In this document: positions 12,945 to 21,015 of the stretch, piece after piece
Layout: the number at the start of each line of letters is the position of its first letter
Numbering within the stretch: the first letter of the stretch is position 1
Source of the DNA: a virus
Virus record (IMG/VR): IMGVR_UViG_3300025052_000425
Coordinates: 1-34,186 of that record
Length of the DNA stretch: 34,186 nt
Strand: one strand, 5' to 3'
Notes under the pieces: model-generated
What the model saw: only the letters and a program-made list of their open reading frames with translations
What the model was told of the DNA's origin: nothing
Databases searched by the model: none
Program-made: the position numbers and the translations under genes

Positions 12945-13011
12945 CGCACCGTGCCAGATTAGGGTAGTATTTGTCATACTGCTAAATGGTAACAGATAAA
13001 GCAGAATATAA

Positions 13012-13044
13012 AAGACGACAGCTTAATTGCTCTCGTCTTTTTTT
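13012..13044 (+). terminator. Terminator of the early operon
   Basis: AAGACGA at 13012-13018 pairs with TCGTCTT at 13033-13039, with an inner AGC/GCT extension, followed by a T run to 13044. It closes the rightward early transcript unless antiterminated. Confidence 0.85.
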
Positions 13045-13190
13045 ATGCCTGATTGATTTAGCCGCAGTCAGCACATGCCATAGAGATACCCGCTAGCAGG
13101 TGGCACTGCAAACCAAATCGAAGTCTCCACTGACTGATGCACGTTGCATGTGGCGTGTAGTCATCATGATGTGTTGGCGAACTTCTTATC

Positions 13191-13266
13191 CCGACGGTAG
13201 CTCAGCAGGTAGAGCGCATTACACTGATGTATGAGGTCGCAGGTTCGAGTCCTGCCCAACGGGCCA
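13191..13266 (+). tRNA. Degenerate tRNA-like element (anticodon position CTG)
   Basis: The 76-base spacing of a tRNA is intact. The D arm is GCTC...GAGC, the 5-base variable loop is AGGTC, the T arm GCAGG-TTCGAGT-CCTGC is perfect, and a CCA end is encoded. By position the anticodon is CTG (Gln). However, base 33 is A rather than T, the anticodon stem pairs only 3 of 5, and the acceptor stem (CCGACGG/CCAACGG) pairs 5 of 7. It is therefore a decayed tRNA or a tRNA mimic rather than a confident functional tRNA. Terminators flank it on both sides. Confidence 0.5.
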
Positions 13267-13311
13267 AAGCATTCTGGTACCCTCATTCATGACGGTACCA
13301 AATATTCCTTA

Positions 13312-13340
13312 CCCACGTTAGCAATAGCGTGGGCTTTTTT
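13312..13340 (+). terminator. Terminator after tRNA-like element
   Basis: CCCACG at 13312-13317 pairs with CGTGGG at 13328-13333 and is followed by CTTTTTT. With the terminator at 13012 it isolates the tRNA-like element as a possible separate transcript. Confidence 0.8.
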
Positions 13341-13371
13341 ATGTCTAACGTTTGGTAGCGAGGCTGTTGTT

Positions 13372-13590
13372 ATGCGATACGAGTGCACAAGCGAAACGTT
13401 GTACAACAACTACCGAACAGGCGAGACGCTAGAGTATAGAGGCTCAAACCTAAAGCTACTTACTGCTAGAGCCAACAACGGTAACAGCGATGCTAAGAAG
13501 TGCATGGCTTTGATTGAGCCAGATAACAAAAAATGGAAGCCAAAGTCATGCCGTCCACACCTTGCCGTCAATACCGATGCCCGAACTTAG
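13372..13590 (+). CDS. Small hypothetical protein upstream of HNH gene
   Basis: A 72-residue basic protein from ATG 13372 (MRYECTSETLYNNYRTGETL), with GAGG 8 bases upstream. The frame is open further upstream, through the terminator and into the tRNA-like element, but that part is not credible coding sequence. It overlaps the HNH gene start by 43 bases in another frame. No domain is recognised; the high content of Asn, Lys and Arg suggests nucleic-acid contact, which is speculative. Confidence 0.5.
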   Translation: MRYECTSETLYNNYRTGETLEYRGSNLKLLTARANNGNSDAKKCMALIEPDNKKWKPKSCRPHLAVNTDART

Positions 13591-13892
13591 TTAAACGAAA
13601 AGACAAAGGATACTGTGATGAGCATGCAGACCAAAGAAGCAACTGGACCAAGCGACCAGACAGAGCAGGCAGCACAACCAAGCGAGGTTATGGACATGCT
13701 TGGCGTAAGCTTCGTGCGCAGGTACTTGATCGTGATGGTCATCTTTGCATGGCTTGTAAGCAAGCAGGTAGGTTCGTGCCAGCAACCGACGTCGACCACA
13801 TAATTAACAAAGCAAACGGCGGTACCGACGAGCTTGAAAACCTACAATCGCTCTGTAAAAAGTGTCACCGAACCAAAACGGCCAACGAATAA
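13548..13892 (+). CDS. HNH endonuclease, packaging-associated
   Basis: A 114-residue HNH nuclease. The ATG at 13548 (MPSTPCRQYRCPNLVKRKDK) is chosen from GGAAG 8 bases upstream and the typical family start. An N-terminal CxxxxC...C zinc site is followed by a basic linker, the HNH core VDHIINKANGGTDELENLQS and C-x-x-C pairs (CMAC, CKKCH). Genes of this type next to terminase (HK97 gp74-like) are needed with the terminase for specific DNA cleavage at cos in several phages. The candidate cos region follows directly. Confidence 0.92.
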   Translation: MPSTPCRQYRCPNLVKRKDKGYCDEHADQRSNWTKRPDRAGSTTKRGYGHAWRKLRAQVLDRDGHLCMACKQAGRFVPATDVDHIINKANGGTDELENLQSLCKKCHRTKTANE

Positions 13893-14010
13893 AGGGGGAG
13901 GGTGGGTAAATTGTTCAGCCGGAAGCCCGACGTGACCGCCCCCTAAAGTACATTTTTACGCGCGTTTAATTAAAAGTTTAGCCCATTGACTAAGCTAAGG
14001 AATTTGTGAT
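13893..14010. other. Candidate cos / packaging region
   Basis: This is a short non-coding interval between the HNH and terS genes. It has a G-rich run (GGGGGAGGGTGGG from 13894), AGGGGG at 13893-13898 inverted as CCCCCT at 13939-13944, then ATTTTTACGCGCGT with the palindrome ACGCGCGT at 13958-13965. HNH-cos-terS order with GC-rich inverted elements is usual in HK97-type cos phages. The cleavage position cannot be read from sequence alone. Confidence 0.5.
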
Positions 14011-14475
14011 ATGGGAGGTTTGGCAGCGGTACCAGGTCGAGGTCGCAAGCCGGACCCGAAAAAATCTAAAGGCAAAAATATCAACGTTCCAGAATTTAGT
14101 AATGTGACTGATATTGACCCGCCCGATTATATGGACGGCCTAGAGTTTGCGCCGATGATTTGGCGCTCGATAGTACCTGAGCTCTTAGAAAACGAGCTGC
14201 TAAAAATTACCGATATGCATAACGTCGAAGTTTTCTGTATGGCCTATGATAACTATCGTGAGTGCCAAAAAGAGATTGCTTTAAACGGTATAACTTTAGC
14301 CACTGAAGGTGGAAGCACAATCAAGAACCCAGCATTAACAGCACTTAATGAAGCAGTAAGACAAATGGCGACTTTTGGTAGTTTGCTTGGCCTTGACCCA
14401 TCTTCCCGTCAGCGCTTAACTGGCGTTGGCAATAAAGAACAAACAAACCCATTTTCAGGTGTCCTTAATATGTAG
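14011..14475 (+). CDS. terS: Terminase small subunit, P27 family
   Basis: A 154-residue DNA-recognition subunit of the packaging motor. It has the P27-family features: an N-terminal GRGRKPDPKK basic segment, a helical body (FAPMIWRSIVPELLENELL, then EVFCMAYDNYRECQKEI), and a C-terminal GGSTIKNPALTALNEAVRQM followed by LGLDPSSRQRL. It should bind the cos region immediately upstream and hand DNA to TerL. It ends with TAG directly abutting the TerL frame. Confidence 0.93.
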   Translation: MGGLAAVPGRGRKPDPKKSKGKNINVPEFSNVTDIDPPDYMDGLEFAPMIWRSIVPELLENELLKITDMHNVEVFCMAYDNYRECQKEIALNGITLATEGGSTIKNPALTALNEAVRQMATFGSLLGLDPSSRQRLTGVGNKEQTNPFSGVLNM

Positions 14476-14493
14476 ATGCTCAAGCGAGATACT

Positions 14494-16218
14494 ATGGCCG
14501 ATTATCCTAATGTTGATATCGCCAATAAGTGGGCAAGGGCAGTTGCTAAAGGCAAAGTTCCAGCGTGCAAATGGGTTGTTCTGGCTTGCCAACGCCACTT
14601 GGACGACTTAAAAGCGTCAAAAAAACGCAACTATCCATATAAATTTGACCCAAAAGCTGCCGAAAAAAAGATACTGTTCGTTGAATTGCTACCTCATACG
14701 AAAGGTGAGTGGGCCTTAAAACGATTAAAAATTCAGCTTGAGCCATGGCAAAAATTTGGCATCGCAGTCACGTTCGGTTGGATGCGTAAAAAAGACGGCT
14801 TCAGACGATTTCGAGAATCCTATTGGGAGGTACCGCGTAAGAATGGTAAGTCTGCAATCGCAGCGGGCGTCGCTCTTAATATGTTTGCGAATGATGGTGA
14901 GTTTGGTAGTGAGGTTTATTCAGGCGCGACAACAGAGAAGCAAGCGTGGGAGGTCTTTAAACCAGCGCGTTTAATGGTCATGCGTTCGCCCGATCTAATA
15001 GCGGCCACTGGCATACAGATTAACGCGGCAAGCCTTGAGCGTCCTGATGACGGCTCATTATTTGAACCTATTATTGGTGACCCGCCAGATGGCCAGTCGC
15101 CGCATTGCGCTATTGTCGATGAGTACCACGAGCATCCTGATAGCCGTCTGTATGACACAATGCAAACGGGTATGGGCGCGCGCCGCCAGCCGATGATATT
15201 TGTTATCACGACAGCCGGTCATAATATCGAGGGCCCTTGCTACGAGCTGCGCAGCCGTGTGCAAGACATGCTATTAGGTAACGTGCCAGATGATGAGTTG
15301 TTTGGCTGGATTTGGAGTATTGACGAAGGCGATGATTGGACCGACCCAAAAGTGCTGATCAAAGCCAATCCTAATTATGACGTCTCTGTCTATGCTGACT
15401 TCTTAGAGTCCCAACAAACCAAGGCGATTAACAACGCCAGCCGTCAAAACTCTTTTAAGACCAAGCATCTAAATGTTTGGGTATCTGCAAAATCTGCATT
15501 TTTCAATATGGAACATTGGCGGGCGTGTGCTGATGACAGTTTAAGCCTTGATGATTTTTCAACCACGCCTTGTGTGATGCCAATTGACTTGGCGTCAAAA
15601 ATCGATATTGCGGCACGTATTAATCTGTTTTATCGCTATGAGGACGATGGCAAGCTTCATTACTACTGCTTGGCACCATGGTTTTATTTACCAGAAGACA
15701 CGGTTTATAAGGGTGATGAGAAACAAGCGGTTGAGCGGTACCAGAAATGGATGAATCAAGGTTTACTTGAAGTGCATGATGGTGCTGAAAATGACCTGAA
15801 TGCCATCGCTGAAGATTTGGTTTCTGATGCAGGTAGCTTTCCATTAACCGAAGTGCCTTACGATGAATGGGGTGGCTTCCAAGTCGCCGCCACTATTGAA
15901 GCCGCAGGGTATGACGCCGTAAAGATTCCTAAGACGGTCAAGTCTTTCTCTCCTGCTATGCGTGAACTAGAAGCAGCTATGAAAGGCGGGCGGTTCCATC
16001 ACGATGGCCACCCAGTCCTATCTTGGATGATTGGCAATGTCGTATCACGAGAGGATGCAAACAATAACGTATTCCCGCGTAAAGAAACAAACTACAAGAA
16101 GATTGATGGCGCTGTTGCTCTGTTAATGGGTATCAGCCGTGCAATGGTGCTGGCAGGTGATGGTGCCGCAAATAGCTTGGACAATTTTACAAACAATCCA
16201 ATTATGGTGGGTTTATGA
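14494..16218 (+). CDS. terL: Terminase large subunit
   Basis: A packaging ATPase/nuclease of 574 residues from ATG 14494 (MADYPNVDIANKW), preferred because GCGAGA precedes it and family members begin here. An ATG at 14476 would add 6 residues. The ATPase domain has the Walker-A-like VPRKNGKSAIA (residues about 113-122) and Walker B AIVDEYHEH (about 206-214). The RNase H-like nuclease begins near MPIDLASKIDIAA with Asp365. Length and motif order fit HK97-type TerL. The stop overlaps the portal ATG. Confidence 0.97.
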   Translation: MADYPNVDIANKWARAVAKGKVPACKWVVLACQRHLDDLKASKKRNYPYKFDPKAAEKKILFVELLPHTKGEWALKRLKIQLEPWQKFGIAVTFGWMRKKDGFRRFRESYWEVPRKNGKSAIAAGVALNMFANDGEFGSEVYSGATTEKQAWEVFKPARLMVMRSPDLIAATGIQINAASLERPDDGSLFEPIIGDPPDGQSPHCAIVDEYHEHPDSRLYDTMQTGMGARRQPMIFVITTAGHNIEGPCYELRSRVQDMLLGNVPDDELFGWIWSIDEGDDWTDPKVLIKANPNYDVSVYADFLESQQTKAINNASRQNSFKTKHLNVWVSAKSAFFNMEHWRACADDSLSLDDFSTTPCVMPIDLASKIDIAARINLFYRYEDDGKLHYYCLAPWFYLPEDTVYKGDEKQAVERYQKWMNQGLLEVHDGAENDLNAIAEDLVSDAGSFPLTEVPYDEWGGFQVAATIEAAGYDAVKIPKTVKSFSPAMRELEAAMKGGRFHHDGHPVLSWMIGNVVSREDANNNVFPRKETNYKKIDGAVALLMGISRAMVLAGDGAANSLDNFTNNPIMVGL

Positions 16219-17474
16219 AGAAGCAGATAGGCCCTATTAGAGCCGCGATATTGGAATGGATGGGTGTTCCACATCAAATAACAGATTTAACTAGCGGTCA
16301 AATTCTTGACTTGATGGGTGGTAATAGTACATCAAGTGGGAAGCATGTGACTGTGGATAGCGCATTACAGTTATCGACGGTATGGGCATGTACGCGCTTA
16401 CTGAGTGAAACGATATCGACGCTGCCTATTAAGGTTTATCAAAACAATAAGGACGGTAGCCGAACAGTAGCTAAGACTCACCCACTGCATAAACTGCTTT
16501 CGCAAAAGCCAAACGCTGAGTATACGCCTAGCCGTTTTATGTTGATGATCATTGCAAGCATCTGCTTATGGGGAAACGCCTATGTTGAAAAGGTTTATTT
16601 CGGTACTCGCTTGGTGTCTCTTGACATTCTGCTGCCTCAAACAGTACGTCAAAAGAGATTAGAGAATGGCGCCCTTGAATACAAAGTAGTTAAAAATGGT
16701 AAAGAGCGAATCATACCTGAAGATGCAATGATGCATATTCGTGGTTTTGGTATTGATGGACTAGCAGGTTTATCCCCAGTAAAGCAAGGTCGTGAGACCG
16801 TTGGTAGCGCAACAGCTGCCGATCAATCTGCTGGTAAGTTCTTTAAAAAAGGCATGCAGCCGTCAGGGTTTTTAAGTACTGATGTGTCGCTTAAAAGTGA
16901 ACAGCGTGAGCAGATTAGAGACAATGTTACCAAGTATGCTTCAAGTGAAAATGCTGGTCGTATCATGGTTCTTGAGTCTGGGATGAAGTATCAGAACATT
17001 ACGATGAATCCAGAAGCGGCGCAGCTGCTACAAACGCGCAGTTTTAATGTTGAAGAGATATGCCGCTTGTTTCGTGTTCCGCCATTCATGATTGGTCATA
17101 TGGATAAATCATCGAGCTGGGCATCATCAGTTGATGGCCAATGGCTCCAGTTTTTAACTAATACATTGCGTCCGATACTAGTCAATATTGAGCAAGAGAT
17201 ACGCCGGTGCTTATTAAGTCCTCTTGACGCTGACAACATTACAGTCGAATTTTCGGTTGAAGGACTGTTAAGAGCCGATAGTGCTGGACGCTCTGCTTAC
17301 TATAACTCGGCATTAAATAATGGATGGATGAGCCGTAACGAAGTACGACGTCTTGAGAATTTACCGCCTATTGAGGGCGGTGATAAATATACAGTGCAGT
17401 CTGCTTTGATTGGTATTGACCAAGTGGGCACAAATTACGGAGCAAAAGATGAACCGACGCAGTCAACTACCTAA
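16215..17474 (+). CDS. Portal protein, HK97 family
   Basis: A 419-residue portal protein that forms the dodecameric DNA channel at one capsid vertex. It has the HK97-portal signature ALQLSTVWACTRLLSETIST, then LPIKVYQN, the KPNAEYTPSRFML segment, the FFKKGMQPSGFL wing, and RLFRVPPFMIGH followed by SSWAS. The ATG overlaps the TerL stop (ATGA), and the C-terminal coding end overlaps the protease start by 26 bases. The order terminase-portal-protease-capsid is standard. Confidence 0.97.
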   Translation: MKKQIGPIRAAILEWMGVPHQITDLTSGQILDLMGGNSTSSGKHVTVDSALQLSTVWACTRLLSETISTLPIKVYQNNKDGSRTVAKTHPLHKLLSQKPNAEYTPSRFMLMIIASICLWGNAYVEKVYFGTRLVSLDILLPQTVRQKRLENGALEYKVVKNGKERIIPEDAMMHIRGFGIDGLAGLSPVKQGRETVGSATAADQSAGKFFKKGMQPSGFLSTDVSLKSEQREQIRDNVTKYASSENAGRIMVLESGMKYQNITMNPEAAQLLQTRSFNVEEICRLFRVPPFMIGHMDKSSSWASSVDGQWLQFLTNTLRPILVNIEQEIRRCLLSPLDADNITVEFSVEGLLRADSAGRSAYYNSALNNGWMSRNEVRRLENLPPIEGGDKYTVQSALIGIDQVGTNYGAKDEPTQSTT

Positions 17475-18315
17475 AGCGCCAGAGAAGAAACATCGTGCGC
17501 AGGCTCATACAGATGTTACACCCAAAGCGCTTGAGCTATGGGACGGCACTATTAAAGCTGCAGATACAAGTGAAGATGATAATGTCATCAATATCTTAGA
17601 TACCATCGGCTATGACTGGTGGACTGACAGTGGTACCACGGCACAGCGAATCAATGCTGCTTTGCGTAGTATTGGCCGAAACAGTGATGTCATCGTAAAT
17701 ATTAATTCACCAGGCGGTGATGTCTTTGAAGGCTTGGCGATCTATAACTTATTGCGTGAACACAAAGGTCACGTGACCGTTCGAGTGCTTGGAGTAGCAG
17801 CTTCAGCTGCATCATTTATTGCGATGGCTGCTGATGAATTGCAGATTGCACGTGCTGGCTTTTTTATGATTCACAATAGTTGGACTATCGCTGGCGGGAA
17901 CCGCAACGACTTACGCGATATCGCGGACTTCTTAGAGCAAATTGATACTACGATCGCTGATGTTTATCACGTTCGCAGCGGTGTTGATGCAGATGAGCTG
18001 TCCGCCCAAATGGATGCTGAAACATGGATCGGCGGTAAGAAGGCTGTTGAAATGGGGTTTGCTGACGGTTATCTGGATTCGGATGTTATTACCAACGATA
18101 TAGATAATAAGCACACTTCAAATGCTGTCCGTAAGATGGACCGCTTGATGGCTATGCAAGGTATTCCACGAAGTGAACGCCGTGAATTATTCGCAGAATT
18201 AAAACAGAGTACGCCAGACGCTACTCAAAACAGTACGCATGACGCTGCTGACATTAAAGACTTGGTCGAAGGTTTGCGCGCTCTTGCCGCTAATCCCTAC
18301 CAATTGAAAGATTGA
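17449..18315 (+). CDS. Head maturation protease, ClpP-like
   Basis: A 288-residue S14/ClpP-type prohead protease. The ATG at 17449 (MNRRSQLPKAPEKK) has GGAG 7 bases upstream; the frame is open to 17410 but only inside portal. Motifs are NSPGGDVFEGLAIY, catalytic Ser119 in GVAASAASFIAMAADE and His142 in FFMIHNSW. It trims the capsid protein N-terminal delta domain during head maturation. The acidic C-terminal 50 residues are probably flexible and removed with the protease. Confidence 0.95.
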   Translation: MNRRSQLPKAPEKKHRAQAHTDVTPKALELWDGTIKAADTSEDDNVINILDTIGYDWWTDSGTTAQRINAALRSIGRNSDVIVNINSPGGDVFEGLAIYNLLREHKGHVTVRVLGVAASAASFIAMAADELQIARAGFFMIHNSWTIAGGNRNDLRDIADFLEQIDTTIADVYHVRSGVDADELSAQMDAETWIGGKKAVEMGFADGYLDSDVITNDIDNKHTSNAVRKMDRLMAMQGIPRSERRELFAELKQSTPDATQNSTHDAADIKDLVEGLRALAANPYQLKD

Positions 18316-18351
18316 CGCTATTCAAACCTAATTTAATTATTACCCCATATT

Positions 18352-18370
18352 CCACCGTCTGGTGGTTTTT
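18352..18370 (+). terminator. Short terminator/attenuator before capsid gene
   Basis: CCACC-gtct-GGTGG followed by TTTTT lies 20-38 bases upstream of the capsid ATG. The short stem suggests partial termination or RNA-end stabilisation rather than a full stop. Confidence 0.6.
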
Positions 18371-18389
18371 CTGTTTTTGGAGACAAACA

Positions 18390-19616
18390 ATGTCAGATTT
18401 AAATATTAAAGCGGAACTCGAAGCTGTCAATAAGCAGCTAAAAACTGCTAATGAAGTGCTGCTGCCACAAGCTGAAAAAGCTTTGAAAGAAGCGCGTGAG
18501 CATGGCGAAGTTAGTGCAGCTACTAAGGAGGCTGCTGATAAAGCCTTGACTCTTGCGAACTCGTTAGAAGTTAAGCAAAACGCTCTTGAGGCTCAGCTTG
18601 GCGAGGCTGAGCAGTTGTTCAAGCGTAATGAAAACAATGCTGGTCGTCCATCTGCTAAAACGATTGGCCAAACGGTTGCAAGTTTTGAGGGTTTGGCAGA
18701 GTTTGCTAAAAACCTACAACATGGCGAAAAGTTACGTATTCCAATACAAGATGCGTTAACAACCGCTGATGTGCCTGGTGTTATTGAACCTATGCGATTG
18801 CCTGGTATTGATCAGCAGCCTAAACAGCGTTTATTTATTCGTGACCTTATCGCGCCTGGTACTACCGAAAGTAATGCTTTGTTTTGGGTGCAGCAGACAG
18901 GCTTTACTAATAGAGCTGCCATTGTACCAGAAGGCACTAAGAAGCCTTACAGCGACATTGAGTTTGCAACTAAAATGACGCAAGTTGGTACTATCGCTCA
19001 TATGTTTAAAGCGTCTAAGCAGATCCTTGATGATATGAGCCAGCTAATGTCAACGATCGATGCTGAAATGCGCTTTGGCCTTAAGCAAGAAGAAGAGCGC
19101 CAATTGTTATTTGGAAACGGTACCGGTAGTAATTTGACTGGTATTGTGCCACAAGCAACCGCATTCTCGTCTCCATTCGATCCTGAAGCACCTGTTACTA
19201 ATATCGACATCGTTCGCTTGGCAATGTTACAGGCACGTCTTGCTCGTTTACCAGCAACTGCCACAGTTATGGATTTCTTAGAATGGGCAAAAATTGAGCT
19301 CACTAAGAATAGTCTTGGTAATTATATTATGGCCAATCCAATGAATCTGGTCGGTAATACGCTGTGGAGTTTGCCAGTAGTAGATACGGACGAGCCTGAT
19401 TTCCGTGGTAAGTTCTTGACTGGTGCATTCGCAAGTGCTGCCCAAATCTTTGACCGTGAAGAAGCCAACGTTATTATCAGTACTGAAAACGATACTGACT
19501 TTGAAGACAACATGGTTTCTATACGTTGCGAAGAACGACTTGGATTAGTCGTTAAGCGTCCTGAGTCGTTCATTTTTGGCGACTTCGCTGCAGCTAAGAC
19601 TTTACTGAACGCTTAA
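18390..19616 (+). CDS. Major capsid protein, HK97 fold
   Basis: A 408-residue capsid subunit. The ATG at 18390 (MSDLNIKAELEAVNKQLKTA) has GGAG 7 bases upstream; the longer frame from 18312 crosses the attenuator hairpin. Residues about 1-75 form a charged coiled coil, the delta (scaffold) domain removed by the ClpP-like protease. The HK97-fold core follows, with LPGIDQQPKQRLFIRDLIA, a GFTNRAAIVPEGTKKPYSD E-loop-like segment and LNTGxG-type GNGTGSNLTGIV. The cleavage point is probably near residue 90-110 but is not determinable here. Confidence 0.97.
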   Translation: MSDLNIKAELEAVNKQLKTANEVLLPQAEKALKEAREHGEVSAATKEAADKALTLANSLEVKQNALEAQLGEAEQLFKRNENNAGRPSAKTIGQTVASFEGLAEFAKNLQHGEKLRIPIQDALTTADVPGVIEPMRLPGIDQQPKQRLFIRDLIAPGTTESNALFWVQQTGFTNRAAIVPEGTKKPYSDIEFATKMTQVGTIAHMFKASKQILDDMSQLMSTIDAEMRFGLKQEEERQLLFGNGTGSNLTGIVPQATAFSSPFDPEAPVTNIDIVRLAMLQARLARLPATATVMDFLEWAKIELTKNSLGNYIMANPMNLVGNTLWSLPVVDTDEPDFRGKFLTGAFASAAQIFDREEANVIISTENDTDFEDNMVSIRCEERLGLVVKRPESFIFGDFAAAKTLLNA

Positions 19617-19651
19617 CTACTTAACGAAACTTTATTTTCAAAAAATACAAT

Positions 19652-19684
19652 AAACGAAACTCGTCTAACGGGTTTCGTTTTTTT
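19652..19684 (+). terminator. Terminator after capsid gene
   Basis: AAACGAAAC at 19652-19660 pairs with GTTTCGTTT at 19672-19680, followed by TTTT. It is a strong 9-bp stem inside the late operon, likely to set a high capsid-to-downstream mRNA ratio. Confidence 0.85.
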
Positions 19685-19742
19685 ATTAATCCAAAGTTAA
19701 TTATTTCAGTTAGCTTTGCATTAACAAAAAGGAGTAGTAGCT

Positions 19743-20042
19743 ATGTTTATTCGTACATTGAAATACATGATGGTAGGTCGTACTACTGTCGCAAGTGGTA
19801 AAACAGTAAAGGTCAATGCTGTAGAAGGCAAAGAGCTTGTTGCCAAAGGCTATGCTGTCGAAGTTGATAAGCTTGATAAAGAAGAAGTTGATGCCAACGC
19901 TGAAAAATTAAGCAAGGCTGAATTGGCAAAAATTGCCAAGTCTGAAAAGGCAGCCAAAGCTAAAGCTGATAAGGAAGCAGAAGAGCGTGCTATCGCTGCT
20001 GAAGAGGCTAAAGCAGAAGCTGATAAAGCTACCAAAGAGTAA
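19743..20042 (+). CDS. Small head-region protein with Ala/Lys/Glu-rich tail
   Basis: A 99-residue protein. Residues 1-45 are a compact beta segment (MFIRTLKYMMVGRTTVASGK, then GKELVAKGYAVEVD) seen in short phage proteins located after the capsid gene. Residues 50-99 are an extended charged Ala/Lys/Glu helix. AAGGAG lies at good spacing before the ATG. Its place between the capsid and gp6-like connector suggests a head accessory or decoration role, which is not shown by any motif. Confidence 0.7.
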   Translation: MFIRTLKYMMVGRTTVASGKTVKVNAVEGKELVAKGYAVEVDKLDKEEVDANAEKLSKAELAKIAKSEKAAKAKADKEAEERAIAAEEAKAEADKATKE

Positions 20043-20069
20043 CCTAAGACTACTAAGGGTAAATAACCA

Positions 20070-20378
20070 ATGGTGACACTTGAGCAGGTGAAATTTCAAT
20101 GCCGCATCGAGCACGATGATGAAGATGCGCTGCTGGCTGGATATATGGCAGCTGCTCGTGATCATATCCAACAGCATCTTGACCGAACCATTTATGAATC
20201 GGCGGTACCAGATGATGATGAGTATGGTGTTATCGACAATGCTTCCATTGATCAGGCGACTTTGCTAATGATTGGCCACTGGTATGCCCATCGTGAAGCT
20301 GTGTCTGAGTCATCTATGAATGAGATGCCGATGGGTACTTATTGTCTGCTACAGCCTTACCGCCGAATGGGAATCTAA
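20070..20378 (+). CDS. Head-tail connector, HK97 gp6-like
   Basis: A 102-residue helical adaptor of the gp6/Phage_connect_1 type: MVTLEQVKFQCRIEHDDEDA, LLAGYMAAARDHIQQHLDRTI and QATLLMIGHWYAHREAV. The final MPMGTYCLLQPYRRMGI matches the conserved C-terminal end of this family. It forms a ring under the portal and joins head to tail. It is followed by two small overlapping frames and the head-closure gene. Confidence 0.92.
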   Translation: MVTLEQVKFQCRIEHDDEDALLAGYMAAARDHIQQHLDRTIYESAVPDDDEYGVIDNASIDQATLLMIGHWYAHREAVSESSMNEMPMGTYCLLQPYRRMGI

Positions 20379-20382
20379 TATT

Positions 20383-20511
20383 ATGTCATGTAAAGGATGC
20401 GAGGCACGCCGTGAGTGGATTAAACGAAGAGCCGATGAAGCAAGAGATCGCGCAAAGCGACTCATTGCCAAGCTTAATAGCGCTAGCGACAAAGATAGTC
20501 GAACAAAATAA
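20383..20511 (+). CDS. 42-residue Cys-containing basic protein
   Basis: A short frame from ATG 20383 (MSCKGCEARREWIKRRADEA), 4 bases after the connector stop. A CxxC pair begins a strongly basic amphipathic helix rich in Arg/Lys. Similar tiny CxxC-helix proteins occur at this place in head gene clusters of other siphophages, from memory. It overlaps the next frame (20411-20650) by 101 bases in a different reading frame, so at least one of the two may be non-coding; both have plausible composition. Confidence 0.5.
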   Translation: MSCKGCEARREWIKRRADEARDRAKRLIAKLNSASDKDSRTK

Positions 20512-20650
20512 CGTACTAATCCAGCAGTCTAGTGAGAAAGAAAAAATCATATTGCGACTGCTTGATCAGCACGATGAGATATTAAATGAGCTCGTTGATC
20601 AACAAGATGACGACGATGAGCAGACGGGCTCAACCTTTTTAGATGGGTGA
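20411..20650 (+). CDS. Acidic coiled-coil protein, probable GTG start
   Basis: A 79-residue frame. The GTG at 20411 has GAGG 6 bases upstream; an ATG at 20435 is an alternative 8 codons later. It is helical with heptad-like SLPSLIALATKIVEQNNVLI and LLDQHDEILNELVDQQDDDDE, a strongly acidic C-terminus. Its stop lies 5 bases before the head-closure ATG, which supports real translation. It overlaps the CxxC frame out of register. No function is assigned. Confidence 0.5.
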   Translation: MSGLNEEPMKQEIAQSDSLPSLIALATKIVEQNNVLIQQSSEKEKIILRLLDQHDEILNELVDQQDDDDEQTGSTFLDG

Positions 20651-20655
20651 ATGAT

Positions 20656-21012
20656 ATGGCAATCAAGGCAGGCGAGTTAAGACATCGTGTCACTATCCAA
20701 AGCTACGTTAAAGGCGGCCGCGATGATGATGGGTATGAATTGCCATCAGAATGGATTTTCTACAAAAAAGCGTATGCCAAAATCACGCCGCTCTCTACTA
20801 AAGATTTACTTAGCGCACAAGCTGCAGACTCTGAAATAACGGCTCGAATGAAAGTCCGGTATAGCACTGGTCTTGATATCGATACCACTATGCGCGTTGT
20901 TTGGAAAGGCCGGTTATATGCAATAGATAGCCAAGGTCTTGATGATAGCGATAGTGGCTTGGAATATACAACGTTCACTTTGTCAGGCGGTATTGAGCAA
21001 TTTAAGGATTAA
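20656..21012 (+). CDS. Head closure protein (SPP1 gp16 / HK97 gp7-type)
   Basis: A 118-residue beta-barrel stopper protein: MAIKAGELRHRVTIQSYVKG, the usual DGYELPSEW stretch, then AYAKITPLSTKDLLSAQAAD and MRVVWKGRLYAI, matching the phage head-tail joining family. The ATG at 20656 gives the canonical N-terminus; a GTG at 20647 is in frame but unlikely. It seals the connector after packaging. It stands between gp6-like and gp10-like genes as in HK97. Confidence 0.92.
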   Translation: MAIKAGELRHRVTIQSYVKGGRDDDGYELPSEWIFYKKAYAKITPLSTKDLLSAQAADSEITARMKVRYSTGLDIDTTMRVVWKGRLYAIDSQGLDDSDSGLEYTTFTLSGGIEQFKD

Positions 21013-21015
21013 GCC

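Noticed and set aside
13060-13190. A second tRNA or small RNA before the tRNA-like element
   Set aside because: Short complementary pieces exist (GAGA...TCTC) but no consistent fold or tRNA arms.
13231-13371. Upstream part of the frame ending at 13590
   Set aside because: It passes through the T arm of the tRNA-like element and a terminator; the ATG at 13372 has a better ribosome site.
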